From positions 62,001-126,000 of the forward strand of contig WNYE01000038.1 of the NCBI GenBank assembly GCA_021396245.1: a stretch of 64,000 nt of DNA, written 5' to 3'. Origin of the DNA: Sporothrix humicola. Lineage: Eukaryota > Ascomycota > Sordariomycetes > Ophiostomatales > Ophiostomataceae. A program made the position numbers and the translations under genes. Within the stretch, counting starts at the first letter, position 1, and the number at the start of each line of letters is the position of its first letter. Shown here piece after piece: positions 21,715 to 31,965 of this stretch. Below the pieces are notes generated by a model, which worked only from the letters and a program-made list of their open reading frames with translations, ran no database searches and was not told the origin of the DNA.

Positions 21715-24102
21715 ATGTCGCTCCCTCAGCCGTCCGTGGCTTTGAACAACATTTGTTCCACCATCTTCAATAGCACGCTTTACACCTACTCTTCATCTGC
21801 CTTCCAGTCTTTGTCTCTCACAGCCGGTGCCAAATGGAAGACGTTGCCCTACAACGCTGCAGTGGAAGGTGCTGTTTGTGTCGGATCAACACCAGGTGAT
21901 CCCTCAGTGGCTGGCTTCTACGTCGTCGGCGGCACCAGCTCGACAGCAGATTATACCGGTCTTCAGAAGTACACCTATTCGACTGGACAATGGGAGGTGC
22001 TTACTCCCTCGTCGCTCGTAACACAAAACCGCCTTCACCATGGTGCCGCCTACATCAACGCCACCGACAGCATCTTAGTCTACAGTGGCCACCAGGATGG
22101 CACTGATGGCGCCTCTCAAGATGCTTTCACTATCCAGGCATCTGCACCTTATTTGTCAAGCTCCGTCCCATCCAACAATGCACCAGTCGTGAGCGATCCC
22201 ATTCTTCTGGAGTGGTCTGCTACCGAGGTGGTCATGGTCGGTGGTAGCACTTCCAATACCGCCGTCATGCTTTATGACAGCGGCGCCAATGCCTGGAAGG
22301 ACTCGGGTGCCACGTTGCTGAATCCATTGACGATCGGCACATCTGGGATGCAGGCAGCATTAATTTCAGGTGACGACAACAGCAAGCACCTTTACACCTT
22401 TGATGTCACCGTCGCACCAAACCAGGTTACCCATATCTGTCTTCAGGACGGCACTGGTGCGCCTGTGACGAACGCCGGTCCTTCAAAGCGGTCAGAGGAA
22501 GAGGAGGAGGCCTGGGCACAGGAGTTTGCTCGTCGTGCTCTGACAGCAGACGACTGGCCTGCGTACAATGCTAGCCTGGCACCATCGACGACTCGTACTG
22601 GCTTTTCTGTTGCGCAGGATTCGAGCGGCATGGTTGTGCTTGCGGGCGGTGGTGGCACTGACGTTCTTTGCGTATTCAACGGACGTACAAACGCATGGCG
22701 GAATGCAACCCAGATGCTGTCGGCGAAGAAGGCATTGGTGCAGACCACTACTACTTCCTCATCCTCATCTTCCACACGTGCCTCATCAACTGCTGCCCCA
22801 ACGACCCTTCTTGTTGCTCCATCCTCCTCAGCGGCGAGCACTACAGCTGCCGCCCCTGCTGCCTCTTCTTCTGCTGCTGCTGCCACGACTAGTCCGTCTC
22901 ATAACTTGCCCACGAACGCCGTTCTGGGCATTGTTTTGGGTGGTGTTGCTGCTATGGGTATTGTTCTTATCGCCCTGTACTTCTGCATTATGCGCCGCCG
23001 CAAGCGCCGCAACTTCATTGAGGCGGCCCACAACCGCCGTGCCAGTGGTACCTCCTCATCAGAGAAGGATGCGTTTGCTATTGCCAACGACAGCTTCACT
23101 CAGCGTCCGAATGCAGGCGGAAAAGGTACTTTCCGTGCCGGCCACCAGGCTCAGGACTCGCAGGGTTCTTTCTCGTCGGTTGCCATTCTGATGGGCCGTG
23201 TTAACCAGCCTCGCCCTTCTGTTACTATCGAGAGAAACAACAGCGGCGGTGCGTCCAACAAGCGTGGCTCGAACGGCAGCCTCTTCAACAAGGGCTTCAA
23301 GGGTACCATTAGCCGGCCAATCCCCCAGGATGGCCCCAGCATGTCCGCCAACAATATGCCACGCCAGATGCAGTTCGAGCGCGGTGCCGCGGCTGGTATC
23401 GGTGCTGGTGCAGCCGCGGCTGCCACGGGCTCTTACGGCCGGAGTGTTACCGACTCGAAGCAGCAGCAGCAGGAGGCGCAGCAAGCCAACGGCCAGAGCG
23501 GTACTCGCCGTTCTTCAGGTTGGAACCGGTACTGGTCAGGCGGCAGCGCATTGAACATGCTTGGCTTCGGCGCCGGCAACGGCCAGAACAGCCGCAGCTC
23601 AAAGCGTACCACGGTCGCCAGTGACGCGAGTAGCAACTATTCGACTAACAATCAAAATCGCATCACGCAAGACTCGGCAACTGTTCCGCCTCTGGATATC
23701 CCTGGCATGCCGGAGGCCAAACCACGCTTCCAGCGCGTCAACTCAGGCTCGCCCACAATATCCAACTACGACAACTACCTCAAGGATGGAATGCAGGGTA
23801 AGATCGTGCGTTCCACCAGCCAAACGTCGTCACACTCTGGATACTCGAGCGGCATCCCCGCTAGTGTCCACGACATGTGGGATCCTACGTCCTCGTCCGA
23901 CCAGCCATGGGGCGCCAACCGTGCGCCTAGCAGCGCCTACGGATCGAGCTCGCAGGTGACTTCTCTTGCGCCGGCATCTGGATCGGGCGGCAAGAAGTCG
24001 TACGTGCCGACGGGCATGAGCCGCCAGCCACAGCTCGCCATGGCCGATACATCATCAGATATGAGCTGGCTGAACCTGGGCGATGTGAATGCTCGTGTAT
24101 GA
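21715..24102 (+). CDS. Kelch-like single-pass membrane protein with Ser/Thr-rich stalk
   Basis: 795 residues in one exon. The first 340 residues contain repeated FYVVGGTSS, LVYSGHQDG, VVMVGGSTS and VVLAGGGG elements, which resemble degenerate kelch/galactose-oxidase-type beta-propeller blades. A Ser/Thr/Ala-rich stalk (about 345-398) follows, then one transmembrane helix (about 403-426, VLGIVLGGVAAMG...) stopped by RRRKRR, and a 365-residue Ser/Gly/Gln-rich tail that should be cytoplasmic. This layout resembles fungal cell-surface or polarity sensors. No clear N-terminal signal peptide is visible (the start is MSLPQPSVALNN), which is odd for a type I protein; the propeller could be reached by signal-anchor insertion, or an upstream exon could be missing. 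The ligand and pathway are unknown. Confidence 0.8.
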   Translation: MSLPQPSVALNNICSTIFNSTLYTYSSSAFQSLSLTAGAKWKTLPYNAAVEGAVCVGSTPGDPSVAGFYVVGGTSSTADYTGLQKYTYSTGQWEVLTPSSLVTQNRLHHGAAYINATDSILVYSGHQDGTDGASQDAFTIQASAPYLSSSVPSNNAPVVSDPILLEWSATEVVMVGGSTSNTAVMLYDSGANAWKDSGATLLNPLTIGTSGMQAALISGDDNSKHLYTFDVTVAPNQVTHICLQDGTGAPVTNAGPSKRSEEEEEAWAQEFARRALTADDWPAYNASLAPSTTRTGFSVAQDSSGMVVLAGGGGTDVLCVFNGRTNAWRNATQMLSAKKALVQTTTTSSSSSSTRASSTAAPTTLLVAPSSSAASTTAAAPAASSSAAAATTSPSHNLPTNAVLGIVLGGVAAMGIVLIALYFCIMRRRKRRNFIEAAHNRRASGTSSSEKDAFAIANDSFTQRPNAGGKGTFRAGHQAQDSQGSFSSVAILMGRVNQPRPSVTIERNNSGGASNKRGSNGSLFNKGFKGTISRPIPQDGPSMSANNMPRQMQFERGAAAGIGAGAAAAATGSYGRSVTDSKQQQQEAQQANGQSGTRRSSGWNRYWSGGSALNMLGFGAGNGQNSRSSKRTTVASDASSNYSTNNQNRITQDSATVPPLDIPGMPEAKPRFQRVNSGSPTISNYDNYLKDGMQGKIVRSTSQTSSHSGYSSGIPASVHDMWDPTSSSDQPWGANRAPSSAYGSSSQVTSLAPASGSGGKKSYVPTGMSRQPQLAMADTSSDMSWLNLGDVNARV

Positions 24103-27100
24103 GGAGATAGCCAACTGTTAGTGGCGATTTACGAACGGCTTTATGACCAACACTTATATTCTCGACACTCCTTTGCTTATTAGCACCATCCATTTCAAAC
24201 AAACCCTCCTTTTCTGTGTGTTATGACGGCTACACAGTACTCGAGCCACCAGAACAAAAAGAATACCTCCTTCTGTACCATTACGTTCCTCACTTATACC
24301 CTCTTCCTCCATGCGCCATTACTGCCACTAGTAGGCTAGCGATCTCATCCAACGATCCCCTCTACTCTCTTCTCTATTCGCCTTTCGACCCATCATATAT
24401 GGTGGTTTGATGCGATACTCTCCATGAAGTGATGAGCCGGGCATGATTGTTTTCACGGCCGTTCTCATTACTTCCACCGGGCACTTCGCCCGTCCGATCT
24501 CATTTCTCTCATTTTCCCTCATTTCGTTTTCGTTGCTTTTGCAATACCTGGCATACACGGCGTGCTGCTATCTTCAGAGATTTCCCTATTCTGTCTTTTG
24601 CTTTCTATTTCAGCTTTTGCTTTTCCAGCCTTCTTCATTTCTTACACTCCTTTAGCATACTCTTCATGTACGATTAATTTGTGCGACTGTTTACTCTGCA
24701 GCCCTTCCTCGGCACCTCTTTGTCCTCTCTCTTTCTCTTTCTTCCTCCATTTCATTTCTCCTGCGCTAGATACGACCTGGGCCTGGTCCCAACTATTTTC
24801 TGTCTTTTTTCATTTCCTTTCGTTCCTTTGCATATTATACCTCAAAGCTGGCCCCGGGTAGGAGTCCACGACGTGGTAATATTTATTGTCTTTTGTTGCC
24901 TTTCACACAAGGGGGAGAGGTGACAGTTCCCTGTTTACAGGGAAACAGAAAGAACAAGAGAGCTGGGGAAGAATCTCGTTTCCATCTTTTTTTCCATTGT
25001 ATCTACTACAAAGTCAAAATTTCCTTTTCTCTTTTCTAGTTTCCGGGAAGCCTTGTCTGCACATTGCACGGCATTGCAAACCAAACAAACAAATCAAACG
25101 TTTAAAAAATAATGCCTGTCTCCTGTTGTGATTAGTGAGTGTGATACCTTGGTTGTTGTCCTCTTTGGTATCAACTGACGTTGTGTGGTTGTTTGCTGTC
25201 CCTTCGCTGACCGACCTCTATTAACAGTAAACATTGTACTCCGTTGCTCATTGATAAATTTGGTGTCACAAAATCGGAACACGCTGTGGGTTCGTCTACA
25301 GCCTTTCACAGTACAATAGATAGGGCAATTTGCTTTACAGCGTACGGGCTTGCTTCATGCAGTTGTATGTCGTAATAAGTCAGTTGCAATTTCACGTGAT
25401 CTAACTTCGAAGATCGTCTCCAAGATCTTCTGTTCCTCCCAATTATTTTCTCCAAGCATACGACGTAAAAGCTTTGAACAGTCGCTCGCGTGAGACTTTT
25501 GGCACGATCATCCTATTTGTCTATTTTCTTCTTCTATTTTCTGCGCCTTAACAGTAGTTCTGGTCCTTGCACTCGGGCAGGGCCGTCACGAAGGCCGGAT
25601 TTTCTCGGCCAGGACTGTTTTGGGCTTCGGTGAAGGAGAGAGGGGACCTGGGGACTTCTGTAGCACATTTTGTAGGAAGCAAAAGCAACAAAAAAGTACG
25701 GGGGTGGGTACCAGTGTGGTGTTATATGTTTTCGATATGTATTGAATATTACCCCTTGACTTGTTCCCTTTGCTTTTTGAGATGCGGATGAATTGTTCTT
25801 TGATGCTTCTAGGCCACCATCGAAGTTGCTTTATTGCCTTTCAATGGACGGTAGTATGCACTGTTAGTTTGCTTTGAATTACTCTCATGTACGGCGTACA
25901 CAATGCGATGGCATTTTTCAGCAAACTGATGCTTCATATCCCGAGTTGAGTTATTCGCATACGATTCGGGCTGATTCGTGAAGTTCATCTGTTTCAACGC
26001 CTACTCTTCTCTTCTCTCCTCGTATGGCAGCCTCCAGAGTCATGCAGCCGTTTTGCGTTGTGCCCAAATAGGCTTCGAGATGTCTCTGACCCCCACTCCA
26101 GCCCGTCCTTTGCGACCCGGCTGGTGCAGCGTGGGGTTTTCGTGGTGTCAGACGAATGGCAGCGTGGGAGGAGAGAACGGGGAATGTTCAATGGGAACTG
26201 GCCAGGGGAAAGAAAAGAGGCTGCCGCAAAAGTACACAGCACGGTACGACGTTGACGAAAATAGGAAAATAGGAATGTTCCCTGGACGTTCGTAGGAGAA
26301 TCAAGCCTGGAAGGGCGAAAAGAGAGACAGGAATACCGACCGCATGACCATGATCACACCCTTTCAGCCACACAGATGGACGAATTTGCATGGGCAATGA
26401 TTCGTAGGAGCGGCCCGGGATATTTCGACATTTCGACATTCAATAGCTCTGTATTTCGATGCCTGCCCACTCTCCCGCCTCCAGATCTCTATCTCTCTCC
26501 CTCCCCAGCTGTGCACTGGCTGCCCCGGATTCTTTTCTGCAGCAAATTGCAAGGGCAGTAGATGGGGGAACCAACGAAAAGAGACGAGCGGCTGCAGCCT
26601 CATTTTTTTTTTTTTTGTTGGGGGTAGGTGCATTCTGCGAAATTTGATTTGTTCCTTTTCCTGGGGAGAATGGTTTTCTCGTCCCAGTGACAAAGTCACC
26701 CGACCAGCTGCATGGGAAATGAAGCAATTGATGGGTGGTGGTGATAGGGGGGCAAACATTGTACATGATGGGATTCTGGCTGAAGATGCAAACCACCAAC
26801 TTAAGGGATGAAAGAAGATATAGTGGAACAAGAAGAAGACGATGCTCAATGGCTCTGGCTATTTGCGATGGCAACTACGCACTCTGAGCTCCTTCTTGAG
26901 CAAACCTGTTTAGGCCCCTTCAGATGCAGGAGCCAGGTGCAGTGTTGCAATGAGGAGGGTGGGGAATGGGATGGCTGCAGGAAGTAAGAGCTGGGACCCA
27001 GATGGCATCTGCAATACGATTGCACCTACGTCGTACAGTTTATAAATCCACCATACGCAGGACGGAGAGCGGCGTATATATAGCTTACTTTTGCTCATTT

Positions 27101-28885
27101 TCCCACGAGTTTTTTGAAGGGTCCTCTGGGGCGCTGGGTCTGGTCAGACAGGCCGGTCGTGCCTTCCATCGTCTTGTGAGATTCTCAAATAAAGGTTGAC
27201 GTCGCATAGCGTCTGACAGGGAAAGCACGACTTGCGCTTGCTCACCGCAGCAGAGGAAAGAGAATTCACAGGCCGGTTCTGTTCTGGCCCGATCAGCCGG
27301 CAGAGCACTTCCTCGTAGAGGCGGCGTCTCACGCGCAAAAGAGAGAGTGAGGGATCATGGTGCTGCAAATTTATTCGCTGTATTTTGCCCGGTTATTTTT
27401 GTCTCCTAAAACATTTTCACGGGCGGTGTTTTGCCCGCCTTCTGTCCGCCGTGCTGGGGTCTCGATTCACCGGACAAAAATTAGGGGTCCCGCCCATGCG
27501 ACGGCGAAGGTGTCGACTCGTTAGCCCTTTCACTCCATTCACCTTCTCAGCGTCTCTTTGGCTGGTTTTGCTTGCGTGTTCCTGTATTTTATGCCTGCCA
27601 TTGTTTGCTATTTCTCGCCATCTATTTTGCCTCCCGACTTCTTTCCGCCGTCTCTTTGCTTCCTTCCTTCGCAAGGCGCTGGCGAGGCTGGTACCCCGCC
27701 CGTCTCTGCCTCTTCCCCTTTTTAGAGGTATATTTTGTGGTCCACGGACAACGGAGAGCGTTGCTCAAAGAAAGGAAACAGCTCCTCAGCTCTTGTTTTC
27801 TTATAGGGCAGGAGCACTCATCGGCTGTCGATTGTACGCCTAGTCGGGCTCGGGTCTCCGCTGCTAGGGAAAAGGGAAGGAAAGCAACAGGTCCAGATTA
27901 TACCAGGGCCTGGCCATGGATGGAGATCGTAATCCCACTTTTCCCTCGTTTTCGTGAATTGTCACACTGGCCGCCGCTCACGCTGAATGGCCAATTCTGC
28001 GCGCGCCTGCTCCTCCTTCCTGCTTCCTCTTCTTATCGATTGGATGTGTCCGATGGGCGTACCTGCCTTCTCATGCTCGTTTTCTGTCCTCGGTATCTTC
28101 ACCTATCGCTCCTTCTTATTTTCTCGTTGATTTGAAAACCGGGAAGTCGCAACTGGCTTTAGCCCCCTCTTCTCGTCTCTGTTGCGTCCCTCTCTTGCCC
28201 GTTTCGGCCGGCCTCCTCGTGCGCCTCCGACATTTGAGACAGAGAAAGAGGTGTGTGAGAAGTCGCAGAGACCTTTCAGGGCCACTTTATTGGGTGCCCA
28301 CCGACTGCCCACCAGTGCCCACCGTCGGCTTCGGCTCACAGTCTTTGATTCGAGCTTGACGGGCGGTGGAGACGCCTTTTTGTTCTTAGCGTGCAGGCCG
28401 TCTTCGACCTAAGGCTCGTAGCGTGGAAAAACGTCCTGGAAAAATAGAGGGCGGAGACAAAAAGAGAAGAAACAGCGAGCAGCAATGGAAGCAGAGAAGA
28501 AGCAACATTGGCGGTCGTGGTTGTCGGCTGCTTTTCGCGGGTCGCTGCCCCCACCCCACCTTCCCTTCTAATCTTCTGCCCATCCTCTGCGCCTTCCCTC
28601 TCTCATGCTCATGTCCCTCGGGAGCTGTGGGTTGCGCTTGCCTGCCCCCCATCCCATCGGCCGCTTCTCTGTTTTAGCAGGAAGCCACCGAAAATTCCCC
28701 TTTCCTGACTTTCCCGTTCTTTGTAACCTTCTGGGAGGGGAGGCACCACCGTCTGGAAATAAGAAAAAAAAGGAACCAACACAAATCAGAAAGACGGCCC
28801 TTAGCCTTCTTTTTTTCTTCAGATTCTCTGTCGAAGCCAGCTGTCCAAGTGTTGCTTCTCAAACCTGATTGTTCACCATCCTACA

Positions 28886-28900
28886 ATGCCTTTGTCGTGA
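28886..28900 (+). other. Four-codon uORF in the bHLH gene leader
   Basis: ATG CCT TTG TCG TGA. The stop codon overlaps a GTGAGT donor-like sequence, so the uORF status depends on splicing of the leader. Confidence 0.3.
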
Positions 28901-29259
28901 GTCCGACAGCACAGACGGATACACCTGCACGACCACCGACGACTCGAGCACCTGAAACGACTCGACGACAAGCCGCACTCTCTTTCTCTCTTTCCTCTGC
29001 ATCTCACCACAGCCGATCGTTTCCCGCAGTTCGGCTCGACTCACAAGACTCGCCGCCATTCGATACAGGCAGACGAGCAGACAGCAATATTCGACAGCGA
29101 CTCATCAAACGTTGATTTCTCTCGCTTTCCTTGGATTTTCATCGCATTTTGTGCCCTGGAAGCAGTGCAGCCAGCCACCGTCTCAATCTTCGCATCCTCG
29201 TTTACCGTGTCATTCCAGTCGATTTTCCCGGTCACAAGGACAATCCGCCAACGACTTGA

Positions 29260-29352
29260 ATGTTCTTCTCGGCAAACGGAAACGCCTCACTTTGTTCCTT
29301 GACCGCTCCACGAACTGTCTCACCTCGAGCGCATTTCTCTGTGTCGGCGTGA
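29260..29352 (+). other. 30-codon uORF in the bHLH gene leader
   Basis: An ATG at 29260 opens 30 codons and ends at TGA 29350-29352, 115 nt before the main ATG at 29468. It could limit translation of the regulator, as uORFs do in other fungal nutrient regulators. This is an inference; transcript ends are not known. Confidence 0.35.
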
Positions 29353-29467
29353 TACCTCCCGCACCGTATTCCGTTGTCGCATCCCCGCGCCGATTTTCGC
29401 CGTCTCATACCGGCACACGCATCTTACGTCTCAGTCTCACTTTCAACCTCAACTCGCACACCTTGCT

Positions 29468-31965
29468 ATGGCCATGATGGGGTCTTCCGGATGGAACGGC
29501 CAGGACCAGGCCATGCACCCTGGCTCCGATGAAGAGTTTCAGCAGTTTCTCGACATGAACGGCATGGGCAACCTTGCCGACAACATCCAGTTCGACTTTA
29601 CCGACTTCCAGAATGCGTCGCCCGGCGCCTCTCACTTAATACACACGACTATGGCGCCTACGACCGAGTCGCTCGACACTCCTATGACCGGTGCGCATCA
29701 CACTCCCGGTCTTATTGCACAGTCAACTTCCGGCCAGCTCTCGGACGCCGGTCTCACGGGCACTGCCGGCATCCACCCCGGTTCTCACGCACACCCGATG
29801 CACCCCGTTGTCACAACCGGCGGCGGCTCACACGCCAGCATCGCCACTACCTTGATGCCCCCTGTCACGCCCACAGACGCCATCTCGGAGATCGATGCCC
29901 AGATCCAGTATCTGCAACAGCAGCGGATGCAGCAGCAGCAGCGCCAGGTTGAGGAGCAGAACATTGCCTTTTTCACACGCCAAAGTCACATCGTGCCGCC
30001 GACGCCGCAGAGTCTGGAGCTGCAGGCGGGCAACCAGTTCTTCCACTCGCCGGACCCACGGAATCAGCACCAGCCGCAGCCGCAACAGCAAGCCATGTAT
30101 GAGCGGTATCAGCATTTTAAGGAGCAGCAGGATGTACGTGCTTCCCATATTTCCTCTTGACAAATTTCCCCGTCAGCCACCGGCGGCCAATGCCTTGCTT
30201 TTTGCTAACCCTCGTCACCCTGTAGATGTCCTTTACTCCTCTAGTGTCGCCGGCTGTTACACCGCTCGAGACCCAGTTCTCTATTGATACACAGTTTACT
30301 GTTCCGGGCGCCTACTTTAGCCCTCTGACGTCGCCTGCTCTGCATGCGCAGACAGACCCAAATTCGGCTTTTGACCCGCGCCTGACCGCCTCCAGCACAT
30401 CGCCCCTTGACATGGATATGGAGATGCTCCCAGCCGCTGCACCCGCCCCTTCAAATTCGGCTTCCGCGAGCGGCGATCTTGCCAAGAAGGCACGGAAGAA
30501 TAATGCGTCAAAAGCCCGGAAAGCAAATGTCCGCCAGTCTCCCATCACCAAGCCAATGCGGAAAAAGTCGACAACTACGCCTGTCATGAACGCACAGGTG
30601 CTCGATCAGCTCGCCGAGACTCTCGAGCACGAGGCCCTATCATCGCCTGTCATCCGCCAGCAGTCCCAGCAGTCCTTCCACGCAAACAACGCGCGCCTTA
30701 CTTCCTCACACATGCAGATGGGTGGCCCCTCTTCCTCTTCCGCTGGCACCACCGACTCCGAAAACGACTCTGTGTCACCGGAGACTCTTGCAGACATGCC
30801 GCCTCCGCCGATCCCCAAGTCGCGTTCTGCACGCCCTTCGCCCTACCTCCACCCTCAGAACCACAGCGCTGCACCAAACCACAGCATGGTCGCTGCAACA
30901 ACCGCTCCTGGCCCTGCCATTGCCAGTGTTGCACTGGCTGGTGGCTTCCCATCGCCCGCTACCCCAGCCTCGCTGATGAAGCTTTCTTCGCCCAAGCAAA
31001 AATCACACAAATCGTCTCCTGCAGTTACGGCAAGCAGACGTGACGGAACGGCCAGCGGCAGCAACAGCGTCGGTGGAACTGCGACGACCTCCGTTGGTGT
31101 TGCTAACGAGCACATTGAGAACTTTGAGCTGCCCGAGTCTTTGAGCATGGATTTCCAAAAGACGCATGTGTCGACTTCGAGTGTCCACAACACCCCCTCC
31201 ATCGAGACGACGGCATCACCATCTCTGGATCCTATTTCGAATGGCCGCGGCTTCCAGCCTCTGCCTTCGCCTTCCATCACAAAGCTGGGCGGTCGCTCGG
31301 CCACTCAGAGTCCCCAGATCCTGCCAGGCGGCCACTCGTCGTCTACACCCATCCTCGCCGCCAACTCCAGCCGGAAAACACCGCAGATGCTTCCCCGTGG
31401 CTCTTCGTCCAAGAAGCGGCCCAGCATCAGCTCTGTGCAGGTGTCGCCTGCTCTGCGGCCCAAGATCTCTCCTAGCATCAAGCCCCTGCTGCCAGGTGGT
31501 GTTTCGTCTGTTGAGGACCAAGCGTCGCGCCTGCTCGCCACAAAGTCCAACTACCAGAATATCCTGGAGGGCAACACCGTGCCGGGCGTCTCGTATCCAA
31601 GCGAGTTGTCAACCAACCTGACTTCGAAGCGGACATCGCACAAGATTGCCGAGCAAGGCCGGCGGAACCGTATCAACTCGGCTCTGCAAGAGATCGCAAC
31701 GCTGCTGCCTGCACCGCCGCCTAAAGAGACCAAGACCGGCGACGCTGCTGGCGGTGATGACGAGGAGGGTGCTGGTGGTGATGGCAAGAAGGACGGCAAG
31801 TCGGCTTCCAGCGGCGGTAACAACAACGCGCCCAACAGCAAGGCCAGCACCGTGGAGATGGCGATCGAGTACATCAAGCAGCTGAAGAAGGAGGTGGCCG
31901 ATCTGACAAAGCGCGCTGAGGACGCCGAGGCAAAACTGCAGCTCAAGGTCGAGGAGGCTAGCTAA
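29468..31965 (+). CDS. nuc-1: bHLH transcription factor, NUC-1/PHO4 (phosphate acquisition) family
   Basis: In fungi, NUC-1/PalcA/Pho4 proteins activate phosphatase and phosphate-permease genes under phosphate starvation and are restrained by the PHO80/PHO85-type cyclin-kinase pair. Exons are 29468-30133 and 30226-31965. The 92-nt intron has donor GTACGT, branch GCTAAC and acceptor TAG, cut between codons. The product has 801 residues. The N-terminus (SDEEFQQFLDMNGMGN) is an acidic conserved block; the middle is Ser/Pro/Gln-rich with many SP sites that could be kinase targets. The bHLH lies at about 690-780, with basic region/helix 1 KRTSHKIAEQGRRNRINSAL, a Gly/Lys-rich loop of about 45 residues, then helix 2 SKASTVEMAIEYIKQL and a short coiled coil to the end. 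The H/E/R contact pattern in the basic region fits CACGTG binding. The exact orthologue assignment is likely but rests on motif recall. Confidence 0.85.

Larger units (their letters stand above)
24103..29467. other. Gene-poor region (5.4 kb) upstream of the bHLH gene
   Basis: No supported gene. The first kilobase is T/C-rich and probably the 3'UTR of the kelch-like gene. A CACGTG lies at 25393-25398. Frames such as 27572-28135 (+) and 26364-26849 (-) lack any recognisable motif. From about 28900 to 29467 the sequence is a C-rich leader of the bHLH gene with two uORFs (28886-28900 and 29260-29352). A GTGAGT at 28898 may be a donor for a 5'UTR intron. Confidence 0.5.
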
